Shown one piece after another: positions 1 to 7,888 of a stretch of 64,000 nt of DNA. The notes beneath the pieces were generated by a model. That model did not search any database. It saw only the letters and a list, made by a program, of their open reading frames with translations, and had not been told where the DNA came from. The translations under genes and the position numbers were made by a program. Within the stretch, counting starts at the first letter, position 1. Every line of letters starts with the position of its first letter. The DNA is taken from NCBI RefSeq assembly GCF_014694315.1, contig NZ_JAAOXD010000002.1, positions 254,561 through 318,560 on the forward strand. The letters are read 5' to 3'. The DNA is from Arthrobacter ipis (lineage in GTDB: Bacteria; Actinomycetota; Actinomycetes; Actinomycetales; Micrococcaceae).

Positions 1-1
1 A

Positions 2-622
2 GACGAAGGCGTCTGGCTCTACGCCGAAACGGTCCGCAAGATCCACGAACTGAACCCCGGCACCGGCGTCGAACTCCTCATCCCGGACTTCTCCGGCAAA
101 CCCGAGCACATCGCCGCGATCTGCGACTCCAAACCCGAGGTCTTCGCGCACAACGTCGAAACCGTGCCCCGGATCTTCAAACGCATCCGGCCCGCGTTCC
201 GCTACGAACGCTCCCTGGACGTCATCACCCAGGGCCGGAACCTGGGCATGGTCACCAAATCCAACCTGATCCTGGGGATGGGCGAAACCCGCGAAGAGAT
301 CTCCGAGGCCCTCCGCGACCTCCACGCCGCCGGCTGCGATCTGATCACGATCACCCAGTACCTGCGCCCCTCCGAACGGCACCTCCCCGTGGACCGCTGG
401 GTCAAGCCGCAGGAATTCGTGGACCTCCAGCAGGAAGCCGAGGAAATCGGATTCCTCGGCGTCATGTCCGGCCCCCTGGTCCGCTCCTCCTACCGCGCCG
501 GCCGGCTCTGGGCCACCGCGATGCGCAAAAAAGGCTGGGAAATCCCCGCCGAACTCGCCCACATCGAATCCTCCGGATCCACCCGCCAGGAAGCCAGCTC
601 CCTGCTCGCGCGGCCGGCCTGA
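2..622 (+). CDS. lipA: lipoyl synthase LipA, C-terminal part (5' truncated by window edge)
   Basis: LipA is a radical-SAM enzyme that inserts two sulfurs into protein-bound octanoyl groups to make lipoyl cofactors. The reading frame is open from base 2 to a TGA at 620-622, giving 206 residues. What remains is the C-terminal part of the barrel and the tail. It has the family signatures [40 protein letters not shown] and [12 protein letters not shown]. The Fe-S cysteine motifs would lie upstream, outside the window. The family is recognised with very high certainty. Usual length is about 330 residues, so roughly a third is missing at the left edge. Confidence 0.96.
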   Translation, partial: DEGVWLYAETVRKIHELNPGTGVELLIPDFSGKPEHIAAICDSKPEVFAHNVETVPRIFKRIRPAFRYERSLDVITQGRNLGMVTKSNLILGMGETREEISEALRDLHAAGCDLITITQYLRPSERHLPVDRWVKPQEFVDLQQEAEEIGFLGVMSGPLVRSSYRAGRLWATAMRKKGWEIPAELAHIESSGSTRQEASSLLARPA

Positions 623-653
623 TCTCCATCCCGACCGGGTCCCGACCGGGGTA

Positions 654-659
654 TAGCGT
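654..659 (+). promoter_or_regulatory. -10 element of an apparently leaderless promoter (MOSC gene)
   Basis: TAGCGT (654-659) ends 6 bases before the ATG at 666, and no Shine-Dalgarno sequence lies between. Transcription starting 6-8 bases after a -10 would begin at or next to the start codon, the usual leaderless arrangement in Actinobacteria. Confidence 0.45.
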
Positions 660-665
660 TATTGG

Positions 666-1238
666 ATGACGGCAACCTACCGGTACGACGTGGACGTCCT
701 GCATCTGCTCGTTTCGCCGGCGCACGCCTATTTCGGCCGCGCGCGCGACGGGGCCGCTGACGTGCCGACGGCGGATGCCAGCCAAGTGGAGATCGTGGCC
801 GGAAAGGGCATCGTCGGGGACCGGTTCTTCGGCAAGGCTGCGCACATGGACGCGGCGGTCACGCTGTTCGCCGTCGAGGCACTCGAGGCCATGGCTGCGG
901 AGCTGGGCGCCGGCCCCTTCGACCCGCTCCTGACCCGGCGCAACGTGATCCTCCGGGGCGCACACCTGGCCCCGCTCCTGGGTCAGGACTTCGCGCTGGA
1001 ATCGCAGGGCGACGTGGTGCGATTCAAGGGCGGGCGGCCGGCCCACCCCTGCGCGTGGATGGACCGGATGCTCGCGCCCGGCGCGCATGCCGCCATGCGC
1101 GGGCGCGGGGGCATGCGCTGCCGGCCGCTGTCCGACGGGGTGCTGCACCGCGGGCCTGCGGTGCTGGTCAGCCCGGTGCTACTTGAGCCCGGACAGGCGG
1201 GCGTTCCGAGCGTGCTGCGGCCGAGCCGGCTGCCGTAG
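666..1238 (+). CDS. MOSC domain-containing protein
   Basis: This 190-residue protein resembles the MOSC (molybdenum cofactor sulfurase C-terminal) superfamily. These proteins act as stand-alone metal-sulfur carriers or oxidoreductase partners. Typical features are the early GKGIVGDRFFG stretch, the TLFAVEALEAM segment, the LTRRNVILRGAHL motif and a cysteine in HPCAWMD near residue 120 where the family has its conserved Cys. The ATG at 666 is the only reasonable start and appears leaderless. It stands between lipA and the convergent dehydrogenase gene. The partner or substrate cannot be told from the sequence. Confidence 0.85.
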   Translation: MTATYRYDVDVLHLLVSPAHAYFGRARDGAADVPTADASQVEIVAGKGIVGDRFFGKAAHMDAAVTLFAVEALEAMAAELGAGPFDPLLTRRNVILRGAHLAPLLGQDFALESQGDVVRFKGGRPAHPCAWMDRMLAPGAHAAMRGRGGMRCRPLSDGVLHRGPAVLVSPVLLEPGQAGVPSVLRPSRLP

Positions 1239-1265
1239 GGCGGCCAGTGCCTTGCGGTTAGCGGC

Positions 1266-2231
1266 CTACAGGCCCGGCGCCCGGCCCAGCTCGGCGCGCA
1301 GCTGCGAGAGCCGGGCGTAGGCGCTGTCCCGGTAGGCAACAAGGCTCTCCCTGCTGGCCTGGTCCACGTCCAGGAAGCCCTGGCCGGATTTCAGGCCCAG
1401 GTTGCCCTCCTCCACCGTGGCCGTCAGCGCGGCGGGCGGGGCGAACCGTTCACCGTAGGCCTTTTCCAGGGTCCGGAACGACGACTCGTAGACATCCAGG
1501 CCAGCCATGTCTCCAATGGCGAACGGGCCGAACAGCGCAAGGCGGAACCCGAAGGTGTTACTGACGACGTCGTCGATCTGGGAGGGGTTTGCGACGCCCT
1601 CTTCAACGATCCGGGACGCCTCCTTGTACAGCGCGAACTGTAGCCTGTTGGCGACGAATCCCGGTGTGTCGGCAACCCTCGCGGGCGTCTTGCCAAGGGT
1701 CCGGATGAGCTCCTCGGCAAGGTCCACAACGGAAGGCAAGGTCTCGGGCCCCGGGATGAGTTCGACGCCGGGGATGAAGGGTGCCGGGTTCATCCAGTGG
1801 ACGCCGAGGAACCGCTCCGGGCCGGTGACGGACGCGGCCAACTCCCCGATCGGAATGGCGGAGGTGTTCGTACCGATGACTGCATCCGCCGGGGCCGCTG
1901 CGGAAATGCGCCTGAGAATATCCGCCTTGATCACCGGGTCCTCCGGGACCGCCTCGGCGACATAGTCCGACGTCGCCACAGCATCCTCGATGCTGGCCGC
2001 AGCCGTGAGGTTGTCCGCGATCATGTCCGCTGCGCCTGCAGGCAGCAGCCCCTGGGCCTCGAAAGCCCTGGCCTGGTCCACGAGGCGGACGCGGGCACGC
2101 TCGGCGATTCGGCCGTCGACGTCGCCGAGCGCCACCGGGTAACCGTGCAGCGCCAGCACCTGGGCTATGCCGCCGCCCATGTAGCCGGCGCCGACCACTG
2201 CGGTCTTCGAGATGGTCTGCGTGATTTTCAT
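1266..2231 (-). CDS. 3-hydroxyacyl-CoA dehydrogenase-family NAD-dependent dehydrogenase
   Basis: The 321-residue protein has an N-terminal Rossmann fold with GAGYMG at 14-19. The catalytic histidine lies in GVHWMNPAPF, the TNTSAIPI motif of the 3-hydroxyacyl-CoA dehydrogenase family is present, and the C-terminal helical domain contains a GFVANRLQ segment. The family includes 3-hydroxybutyryl-CoA dehydrogenase, L-gulonate 3-dehydrogenase (lambda-crystallin) and L-carnitine dehydrogenase, so the substrate is open. The start is ATG at 2231 with AGGAG upstream. It is the third gene of a leftward operon after a HisD-like dehydrogenase and an SDR, 43 bp behind the SDR. That context favours a small hydroxy acid rather than fatty acid oxidation (inference). 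Confidence 0.85.
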   Translation of the reverse strand: MKITQTISKTAVVGAGYMGGGIAQVLALHGYPVALGDVDGRIAERARVRLVDQARAFEAQGLLPAGAADMIADNLTAAASIEDAVATSDYVAEAVPEDPVIKADILRRISAAAPADAVIGTNTSAIPIGELAASVTGPERFLGVHWMNPAPFIPGVELIPGPETLPSVVDLAEELIRTLGKTPARVADTPGFVANRLQFALYKEASRIVEEGVANPSQIDDVVSNTFGFRLALFGPFAIGDMAGLDVYESSFRTLEKAYGERFAPPAALTATVEEGNLGLKSGQGFLDVDQASRESLVAYRDSAYARLSQLRAELGRAPGL

Positions 2232-2274
2232 ATTGCTGCTCCTGGGAATGGGCCGCTTCAGACGGATGGACCGT

Positions 2275-3021
2275 TCAGCGGATGGTGTAGCCGCCGTCGA
2301 CGGCGAGAGTGTGGCCGGTGATGAGCGACGCCGCGTCGCTCAGCAGGAACGCCACGGCCCCGGCGACGTCCTCGGGTTCGCCGAAGCGGCCGATCGGGAT
2401 GCGGGACAGCAGTTCTGCTGCCCAGTCCGGCCTGCTGAGGGTCGACGCCGTCAATTCCGTCCGCACGAAGGTCGGGGCAACGGCGTTGACCCGGATCCCC
2501 GCGGCAGCCCATTCCAGGGCCAGGATCTTGGTGAGGTGGATCATTCCTGCCTTGCTGGTGCCGTAGGCCGCCCGTTCCTCGATTGCAACGATCCCCGCCT
2601 GGGAGGCGATGTTGACGATGGCACCAGGGGTACCGGCCGCCACCCAGTGCCGGGCCAGGGCCGTGGTCAGGAAGAAGGTGCCCTTGAGGTTGGTGTCGAA
2701 GACCGTGTCCCAGTCGTCCTCCGTGAGCTCCAGGGCAGGCTTGGGCACGTTTACGCCGGCATTGTTGACGAGCAGGTCAATCCCGCCGCTGGCCTGCTGG
2801 AGTGATTCGGCGAACCCGCCGATGTTGCCGGGGCTGCTAAGGTCCACGGCCAGGGGCGGTGTCCCATACCGTTCGCTGATCTGCTGGGCCGTTGCGGCGT
2901 CCCGGCTGGTTCCGTAGACGGTGGCGCCGGACGCGGCAAGGTCATCTGCGATGGCCTTGCCGAGTCCCCGGCCCGCCCCGGTGACCAGTGCTTTCTTGCC
3001 GTCGAGGCGGAAGTTTGGCAC
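2275..3021 (-). CDS. SDR-family NAD(P)-dependent oxidoreductase
   Basis: This is a classical 248-residue short-chain dehydrogenase. It has the cofactor glycine motif G15-x3-G19-x-G21, NNAG at 86-89, and catalytic N111, S140, Y153 and K157 (YGTSK). The C-terminal region contains RFGEPEDVAGAVAFLLSD and ends with ITGHTLAVDGGY, as in gluconate- and ketoacyl-reductase-like SDRs. The start is GTG at 3021 with AGAGG upstream. It lies 12 bp downstream of the HisD-like gene and is clearly cotranscribed. With the HisD-like partner it could interconvert or epimerise a polyol substrate, as HpsO/HpsP do in dihydroxypropanesulfonate catabolism, but this is inference. Confidence 0.92.
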   Translation of the reverse strand: MPNFRLDGKKALVTGAGRGLGKAIADDLAASGATVYGTSRDAATAQQISERYGTPPLAVDLSSPGNIGGFAESLQQASGGIDLLVNNAGVNVPKPALELTEDDWDTVFDTNLKGTFFLTTALARHWVAAGTPGAIVNIASQAGIVAIEERAAYGTSKAGMIHLTKILALEWAAAGIRVNAVAPTFVRTELTASTLSRPDWAAELLSRIPIGRFGEPEDVAGAVAFLLSDAASLITGHTLAVDGGYTIR

Positions 3022-3033
3022 GTTCCGGACCTC

Positions 3034-4380
3034 TTAGCTATCGAAAGTGTGGTCCGACCAGGGCAATGACGTGCCGCGGTACTTCGCTGCGCGCACGTCG
3101 CCGGACCGTGCATGGCCCTCAAACCGCTCTACCCTGGCTGCGCGTCCGCAGAGCTCACCGAAGAAGGCGCTGGATTCGGTGTTGGTCACTTCCTGGTAGG
3201 TCACGGTGCGCAGGTACTTGCCTACCCAGAGTCCGCCGGTGTAGCGGGCAGCACCGCGGGTGGGCAGGACGTGGTTGGTGCCGATGACCTTGTCGCCGTA
3301 GGAGACGCAGGTTCCCTCCCCGAGGAACAGCGCGCCGTAGTCGTGCATCTTCTCGAGTGCCTCGCGGGGGTTCTGGGTGAGGATCTGCACGTGCTCGTAG
3401 GCGTACTCGTCGCCCAGGGCGTAGGCGTCGTCCAGGGTATCAACCACGTGGACGGCACCCCAGTCGCGCCAGGCCGCCGCGGCGTAATCCCGGGTGGGCA
3501 TGTCGACCAGGATCGTGTCGATGTGCTCAATGACCTTGCGGCCCAGGTCCTCACTGGTCGTAATGAGGACGGCCGGGGAATCGGGTCCATGCTCAGCCTG
3601 GGACAGAAGGTCGACGGCGACAATGAACGGGTCAGCATGCTCATCGGCCACGATCAGGACCTCGGTGGGCCCGGCGAAAAGGTCGATGCCCACCTCGCCG
3701 AAGAGCTGGCGCTTGGCCTCGGCAACGAAGGCGTTGCCCGGGCCGGCCAGCATGTTCACCGGCTTGATGGTCTCGGTGCCGACGGCCAGCGCTGCTACCG
3801 CCTGGATGCCGCCGAGCAGGTAGATCTCATCGGCGCCGGCCAGGTACATCGCGGCCACCGTGGCGTCCGGGACCTCGCCCTGGATCAGCGGGGTGCACGC
3901 CGCGACGCGCTCAACGCCGGCAACTTTGGCAGTAATGATGGTCATATGGGCGCTGGCCAGCAGAGGGTACTTCCCGCCGGGGATATAGGCTCCAGCGGCC
4001 TGGACCGGCACATTCTTCTGCCCGAGGAGCACGCCGGGCATTGTTTCGATTTCGAAGTCGGTGAGGGACTCACGCTGCTTCTGCGCCATGACGCGGACCT
4101 GTTCCTGAACGAACTTGATGTCCTCAATGGTCTGCTCAGGAACGCGCGCCATGATCTCGTCGAGCTGCTCCTGGCTGAGCAGGAAGGACTCGGGGGCGTG
4201 CTTGTCGAACTTGGCGGAGTACTCACGGACAGCCTCGTCGCCGCGCTCCCGGATGTCTGCAATGACGGTTTCCACAGTGGCGCGGACCTCCGGGGTGCTT
4301 CCCCGGGCCACGCTGTTGCGGGCCGGCTCCTTCAGCAATTTGGAATCCGCGGCGGTGCTAAGTGCTGTTGTAACGGTCAT
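3034..4380 (-). CDS. histidinol dehydrogenase-like (HpsN-type) NAD-dependent alcohol dehydrogenase
   Basis: The 448-residue protein belongs to the histidinol dehydrogenase superfamily. Zinc and catalytic motifs are present: SQAEHGPDS (zinc Gln and His), YEHVQI (the general base pair in place of PEHLEI), GDKVIGTNHVLPT and the C-terminal EGHARSGD histidine. The YEHVQ form and the catabolic context separate it from biosynthetic HisD and place it nearer to HpsN, the sulfopropanediol 3-dehydrogenase (family knowledge). The start is ATG at 4380 with GGAAAGG 8 bases upstream. A longer in-frame extension to 4530 would run through the operators and is rejected. It is the first gene of the leftward operon. 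No sulfolactate-processing gene is nearby, so the substrate is unknown. Confidence 0.85.
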   Translation of the reverse strand: MTVTTALSTAADSKLLKEPARNSVARGSTPEVRATVETVIADIRERGDEAVREYSAKFDKHAPESFLLSQEQLDEIMARVPEQTIEDIKFVQEQVRVMAQKQRESLTDFEIETMPGVLLGQKNVPVQAAGAYIPGGKYPLLASAHMTIITAKVAGVERVAACTPLIQGEVPDATVAAMYLAGADEIYLLGGIQAVAALAVGTETIKPVNMLAGPGNAFVAEAKRQLFGEVGIDLFAGPTEVLIVADEHADPFIVAVDLLSQAEHGPDSPAVLITTSEDLGRKVIEHIDTILVDMPTRDYAAAAWRDWGAVHVVDTLDDAYALGDEYAYEHVQILTQNPREALEKMHDYGALFLGEGTCVSYGDKVIGTNHVLPTRGAARYTGGLWVGKYLRTVTYQEVTNTESSAFFGELCGRAARVERFEGHARSGDVRAAKYRGTSLPWSDHTFDS

Positions 4381-4460
4381 CAGGATTACCTTTCCATCTT
4401 CATCGATGGGCGACGTATGGAGCGCCCGGACCAGTCCCGCAGGACCGGATGATGATCGAG

Positions 4461-4474
4461 TGTATACGTATACA
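4461..4474. promoter_or_regulatory. operator O1 (perfect 14-bp palindrome, LacI type)
   Basis: TGTATACGTATACA is perfectly palindromic with the TG-N4-CG-N4-CA layout of LacI-family operators. It is centred 45 bp from O2 and lies on the side nearest the HisD-like gene. A leftward -10 (TATACA or TACACT) would fall inside it. The likely ligand is the LacI-family protein at 6085-7110. Confidence 0.7.
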
Positions 4475-4505
4475 TTTTTTGGCACAAGGGGTTGTTTCTG
4501 CTTTT

Positions 4506-4519
4506 TGCATACGTATACA
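4506..4519. promoter_or_regulatory. operator O2 (near-perfect 14-bp palindrome, LacI type)
   Basis: TGCATACGTATACA differs from O1 by one base. It lies on the transporter side of the divergent promoter region. A rightward -10 hexamer (TATACA, 4514-4519) would be embedded in it, with TTGTTT at 4492-4497 as a possible -35. Confidence 0.68.
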
Positions 4520-4585
4520 CTGCTAGTCACGAGCCAGCCGGTGTGGCTGGGCTCACTGTCCGGACGAAGACAAAGGAGTCTCTAC

Positions 4586-5938
4586 ATGAGCGCCCCCGTG
4601 ACAACACCGGCACCGCCGGCAATCGATCCGAAGATGCGCCGGAAGGCGCTGATTTCCTCAGTGCTTGGCAGCTGCATCGAGTGGTACGACTTCTACGTCT
4701 ACGGCGTAGCGGCCGCCATCATCCTCAACAGCCAGTTCTTCCCCCAGGCGAGTCCGTTCGTTGGGATCCTGCTCTCCTTCAGCACCTATGCCATCGGCTT
4801 CGCGGCGCGCCCCATCGGGGGCGTCATCTTTGCCCACTTCGGTGACCGCCTGGGCCGGAAGAAAATGCTCATGGCCACGCTGGGCCTGATGGGCGGCGGC
4901 ACGTTCCTCATCGGCTGCCTGCCAAACTTCGCCACAATCGGTATCGCGGCACCGATCCTGCTGGTCCTCCTGCGCATCGTGCAGGGCATCGGGGTCGGCG
5001 GCGAGTGGGGCGGGGCCGCCCTGATGGCAACAGAATTTGCCCCGGCCAAACGACGGGGGTTCTTCGGCTCCTGGCCGCAGATCGGCGTACCAGCGGGAAC
5101 ACTGCTGGCCAACGGAGCTTTCTACGTCATGGGTTACCTGATCTCGCCCGAGGCTTTTGTGGCCTGGGGATGGCGCATCCCGTTCCTTGTCTCCATCCTG
5201 CTGGTGGTGCTCTCCTTCTACATCCGCAGCAAGGTGGATGAATCCCCTGCATTCGAAGAAATCAAGCGCAAGGGTGAGATTGAGAAGATGCCGGTGGTTA
5301 AGGTCATCAAGACCCGCCCGCTGACCATCCTCAAAGTCATCATGATGCGGTTTGCCGAGAACGCGAACTACTACATCTACACCACCTTCCTGCTCGCGTA
5401 CGGTCCCGCAGTACTGCTGGAAAAGAACAGCATTCTGTTGGCAACCATGATCATGGCAGGCCTGGGCATCTTCTCCATCCCGTTCTGGGGCTGGGTTTCG
5501 GACCGTTGGGGGCGCCGCTACACGGTCCTCGCGGGAGCTACCACCATGCTCCTGATGGCATTCCCCTTCTTCTGGGCGGTGCAGACCGGTGACTTCCTGA
5601 TGCTTTTGCTCGTGCTCATCCTGACCTGCAACGTCGGCCGCGACCTCTGCTACTCCGTGGAACCCGCCTACTTCACCGAACTCTTCGAGCCCAAGCTCCG
5701 CTACTCGGGAGCATCGGTTGGCCCGCAGGTTGCCGCCGTCTTCGCCGGTGGCTTCGCACCACTGATCGCCACCGCGCTGATCGGCCCGGACTTCGACCGG
5801 TACTGGCTGGTTGCGCTGTACATGATCGCGACGTCGGTCATCACCATCGTCGGTGCGCTTTGGTCTCCGGAAACGGCGCCCCGCGTCCGGCTACGCCGCG
5901 GCCTGAGCGCCGAGCACGATCCCACAACAGGCCGGTAG
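4586..5938 (+). CDS. MFS transporter, metabolite:H+ symporter (ShiA-like) family
   Basis: This is a 450-residue 12-helix major facilitator. The start has the MHS-family signature GSCIEWYDFYVYG. The loop 2-3 motif GDRLGRKKML, the PIGGVIFAHFGDR segment and GVGGEWGGAALMATE also match this subfamily, which moves organic acids such as shikimate, alpha-ketoglutarate and related anions with protons. The start at 4586 has AAAGGAG at 4572-4578. It is divergent from the dehydrogenase operon across the twin operators, and the LacI gene follows 146 bp downstream. It is therefore probably the importer of the acid that the island degrades (inference). Confidence 0.92.
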   Translation: MSAPVTTPAPPAIDPKMRRKALISSVLGSCIEWYDFYVYGVAAAIILNSQFFPQASPFVGILLSFSTYAIGFAARPIGGVIFAHFGDRLGRKKMLMATLGLMGGGTFLIGCLPNFATIGIAAPILLVLLRIVQGIGVGGEWGGAALMATEFAPAKRRGFFGSWPQIGVPAGTLLANGAFYVMGYLISPEAFVAWGWRIPFLVSILLVVLSFYIRSKVDESPAFEEIKRKGEIEKMPVVKVIKTRPLTILKVIMMRFAENANYYIYTTFLLAYGPAVLLEKNSILLATMIMAGLGIFSIPFWGWVSDRWGRRYTVLAGATTMLLMAFPFFWAVQTGDFLMLLLVLILTCNVGRDLCYSVEPAYFTELFEPKLRYSGASVGPQVAAVFAGGFAPLIATALIGPDFDRYWLVALYMIATSVITIVGALWSPETAPRVRLRRGLSAEHDPTTGR

Positions 5939-6084
5939 CCATCTCTTCCCCTGTGCCGCCGGTGACCTGCATTCCGCAGGGACCGGCGGTGCAGGCTTGG
6001 GACATTGGCTAGTCTGAAACAACAAGCTGAAGCATCTGCAACACACCGGCGCCAGGCGCGCCAGATAGCAAGGAGAACGCCCTG

Positions 6085-7110
6085 ATGGTCACAAGCCGCG
6101 ACGTGGCAGAACTGGCGGGCGTATCGCAGGCCACGGTGTCCCGGGTGATGTCCTCCCCTGCAAAGCTGTCCCCTGCCACCCGCGCCCGGGTCCAGGCGGC
6201 CATGGAAACGCTGGGCTATGTGCCCCATGCCGGCGCGCAAGCCATGAAGACAAGGCGGACCAACACCATCGGCGTGGTGGTCGCCGACCTGACCAACCCG
6301 TTCTACCCGGAGGTTCTCGATGAACTTAGCCGGGAACTGGACACCGCGGGCTTCCGTGTCGTGATCTGGAACGCCGGCGGCGGCAGCCACCACGATGCGC
6401 TCAAAGCCATCCGGGAACACGCAGTCGACGGCGTCATCTTTACGACGGCGACGGAAGACTCCGTCGAGCTGCAGGCAGCCATTGAGAAGAAGAGCCCGAT
6501 CGTTCTCATCAACCGCGTGGTGGAGGGTCTGCTCTGTGACCAGGTCACCAGCAGCAACACCGAGGGGGGCGCCGCCGTCGCCGACTACCTCCTGGATAAC
6601 AGCAGGACCCGGGTGGCCTTCATTGGCGGTGCCGAAAACGCCAGCACGTCGCGTGAGCGCGCCAAGGGCTTCCTGGACAGGATGGCCGAGCGGGGCCACG
6701 GCGTTCCGGAACACTTCCGCTTCCGTGGCGGGTTCTCCCACGACGTCAGCGCGCAGGTCATGAACCGCCTGCTTGCCCGCGCCGACAAGCCCCAGGCCGT
6801 CTTTTGCGCCAACGATCTGATGGCCTTCGGCGCCCTCGACGCGCTGCGGGCCAACCGGATCCCGGGGCAGGATTGCTGGGTCATCGGGTACGACGACGTC
6901 GACATGGCGGCTTGGGATTCGTTCAGCCTCACCACCGTGCGCCAGCCCAGCCGCGAAATGGCACGGGTGGGAGCTCGGATGCTGCTGGAGCGCATCCATG
7001 CGCCCGGGGAGCCGCCGCGCAGGGTGAATTTTCCATGCGACTTGATCGTCCGCGGCAGCACCGGACTCGCCGAGGCGGCTGCGCGACCTATTGATTTTGT
7101 TGCAGATTGA
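6085..7110 (+). CDS. LacI-family transcriptional regulator of the HisD-like island
   Basis: The 341-residue protein has an N-terminal helix-turn-helix (SRDVAELAGVSQATVSRVM, residues 3-21) and hinge (LGYVPHAGAQAMKT). A periplasmic-binding-protein-like effector domain follows, with VVADLTNPFY, FCANDLMAFGALDAL and VIGYDDVDMAAW. The start ATG at 6085 has AAGGAG upstream. It is the closest regulator to the two TGTATACGTATACA-type operators at 4461-4519, which have the even spacing and central CG expected for this family. Repression of both divergent units until the substrate appears is the likely mode (inference). Confidence 0.93.
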   Translation: MVTSRDVAELAGVSQATVSRVMSSPAKLSPATRARVQAAMETLGYVPHAGAQAMKTRRTNTIGVVVADLTNPFYPEVLDELSRELDTAGFRVVIWNAGGGSHHDALKAIREHAVDGVIFTTATEDSVELQAAIEKKSPIVLINRVVEGLLCDQVTSSNTEGGAAVADYLLDNSRTRVAFIGGAENASTSRERAKGFLDRMAERGHGVPEHFRFRGGFSHDVSAQVMNRLLARADKPQAVFCANDLMAFGALDALRANRIPGQDCWVIGYDDVDMAAWDSFSLTTVRQPSREMARVGARMLLERIHAPGEPPRRVNFPCDLIVRGSTGLAEAAARPIDFVAD

Positions 7111-7166
7111 AGTAACGTCGCCCACGTGGACATGGATTTTCCTCACCCTCTGGAAGGAAGAACGCA

Positions 7167-7814
7167 ATGGCTGACGTCACCATCATCGGAACAGGCAACA
7201 TGGCCCGCGGACTCGCAACCCGCGCACTCGCAGGCCGCAAGACCGTCCAGTTGCTGGCGCATGACGACAAAGCCAAGGCCGATGCCCTCGCGGCCGAGCT
7301 TGGGGGCCACGTGACCCCCGGCGTGGTGGGCGATGAGATCAGCGGTGCCATCGTGATTCCCGCCGTTTACTACGATCCCGCCAAGGACGTCGTCGCCAAA
7401 TACGGCAACGCGCTGGACGGCAAGGTGTACGTGGACATCACCAACCCGGTAGACACGTCCACCTACGAAGGCCTCAGCGTCCCCGATGGCAGCTCCGCGG
7501 CCGAAGAGCTCCAGAAATCCACCGGGGCCAGGGTGGTGAAGGCCTTTAACACCACCTTCGCCGGAACGCTTGTCGCCGGTGACGTGGCCGGCCAGCAGCT
7601 CGACGTCCTCATCGCGGGCGACGATGAGGACGCAGTGCGGGCCGTGGCGGACTTCGCCTCGGCAGGCGGCCTCCGGCCGATCGTCGTCGGACCCCAGCGC
7701 CGCGCCCGGCAGTTGGAGCAGGCGGGATTCCTCCACATACTGCTCTCGGCCAACGACCAGTTGCCGGAGTTCCAGTGGAACTCCGCACTCAAGGTGGTTC
7801 CGGCGGGCAGTTAG
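7167..7814 (+). CDS. NADPH-dependent F420 reductase-like NAD(P)-binding protein
   Basis: The 215-residue protein has a Rossmann N-terminus (TIIGTGNMARGLA). Motifs of the F420H2:NADP oxidoreductase (Fno-like) family follow, including VDITNPVD, VKAFNTTFAGTL and GPQRRARQLEQAGFLH. Fno proteins exchange hydride between NADPH and coenzyme F420. Many actinobacterial homologues of this length are annotated that way without biochemical proof, so the cofactor partner is uncertain. The start ATG at 7167 has GGAAGGAAG upstream. It is monocistronic, 56 bp after the LacI gene, and faces the next gene across a long inverted repeat. Confidence 0.82.
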   Translation: MADVTIIGTGNMARGLATRALAGRKTVQLLAHDDKAKADALAAELGGHVTPGVVGDEISGAIVIPAVYYDPAKDVVAKYGNALDGKVYVDITNPVDTSTYEGLSVPDGSSAAEELQKSTGARVVKAFNTTFAGTLVAGDVAGQQLDVLIAGDDEDAVRAVADFASAGGLRPIVVGPQRRARQLEQAGFLHILLSANDQLPEFQWNSALKVVPAGS

Positions 7815-7820
7815 AAACCC

Positions 7821-7880
7821 ATCGACTGCTCCGCAACTGCCGTTTTCGGGCCTGATAAGGGCAGTTGCGGAGCAATCGAT
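7821..7880. terminator. bidirectional hairpin between convergent genes
   Basis: Arms of 21 bases (7821-7841 and 7860-7880) pair with one mismatch around an 18-base loop. The sequence lies exactly between the stop codons of two convergent genes. There is no strong T-tract. Confidence 0.6.
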
Positions 7881-7888
7881 TCCGGGGT

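Noticed and set aside
3112-4452. 446-codon open frame on the plus strand across the HisD-like gene
   Set aside because: It is antisense to a well-recognised dehydrogenase, with low-complexity Gly/Val/Leu-rich product and no family motif. High GC content creates such shadows.
1266-7110. Calling the island a dihydroxypropanesulfonate (hps) operon outright
   Set aside because: Only the HisD-like and SDR enzymes fit. Sulfolactate dehydrogenase and sulfolyase genes are absent from the window and the 3-hydroxyacyl-CoA-type enzyme is not part of that pathway.
5701-7167. 488-codon minus-strand open frame over the MHS transporter end and LacI gene
   Set aside because: It spans the 3' end of one gene, an intergenic gap and a whole regulator gene on the other strand. 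Composition is typical of a shadow frame.
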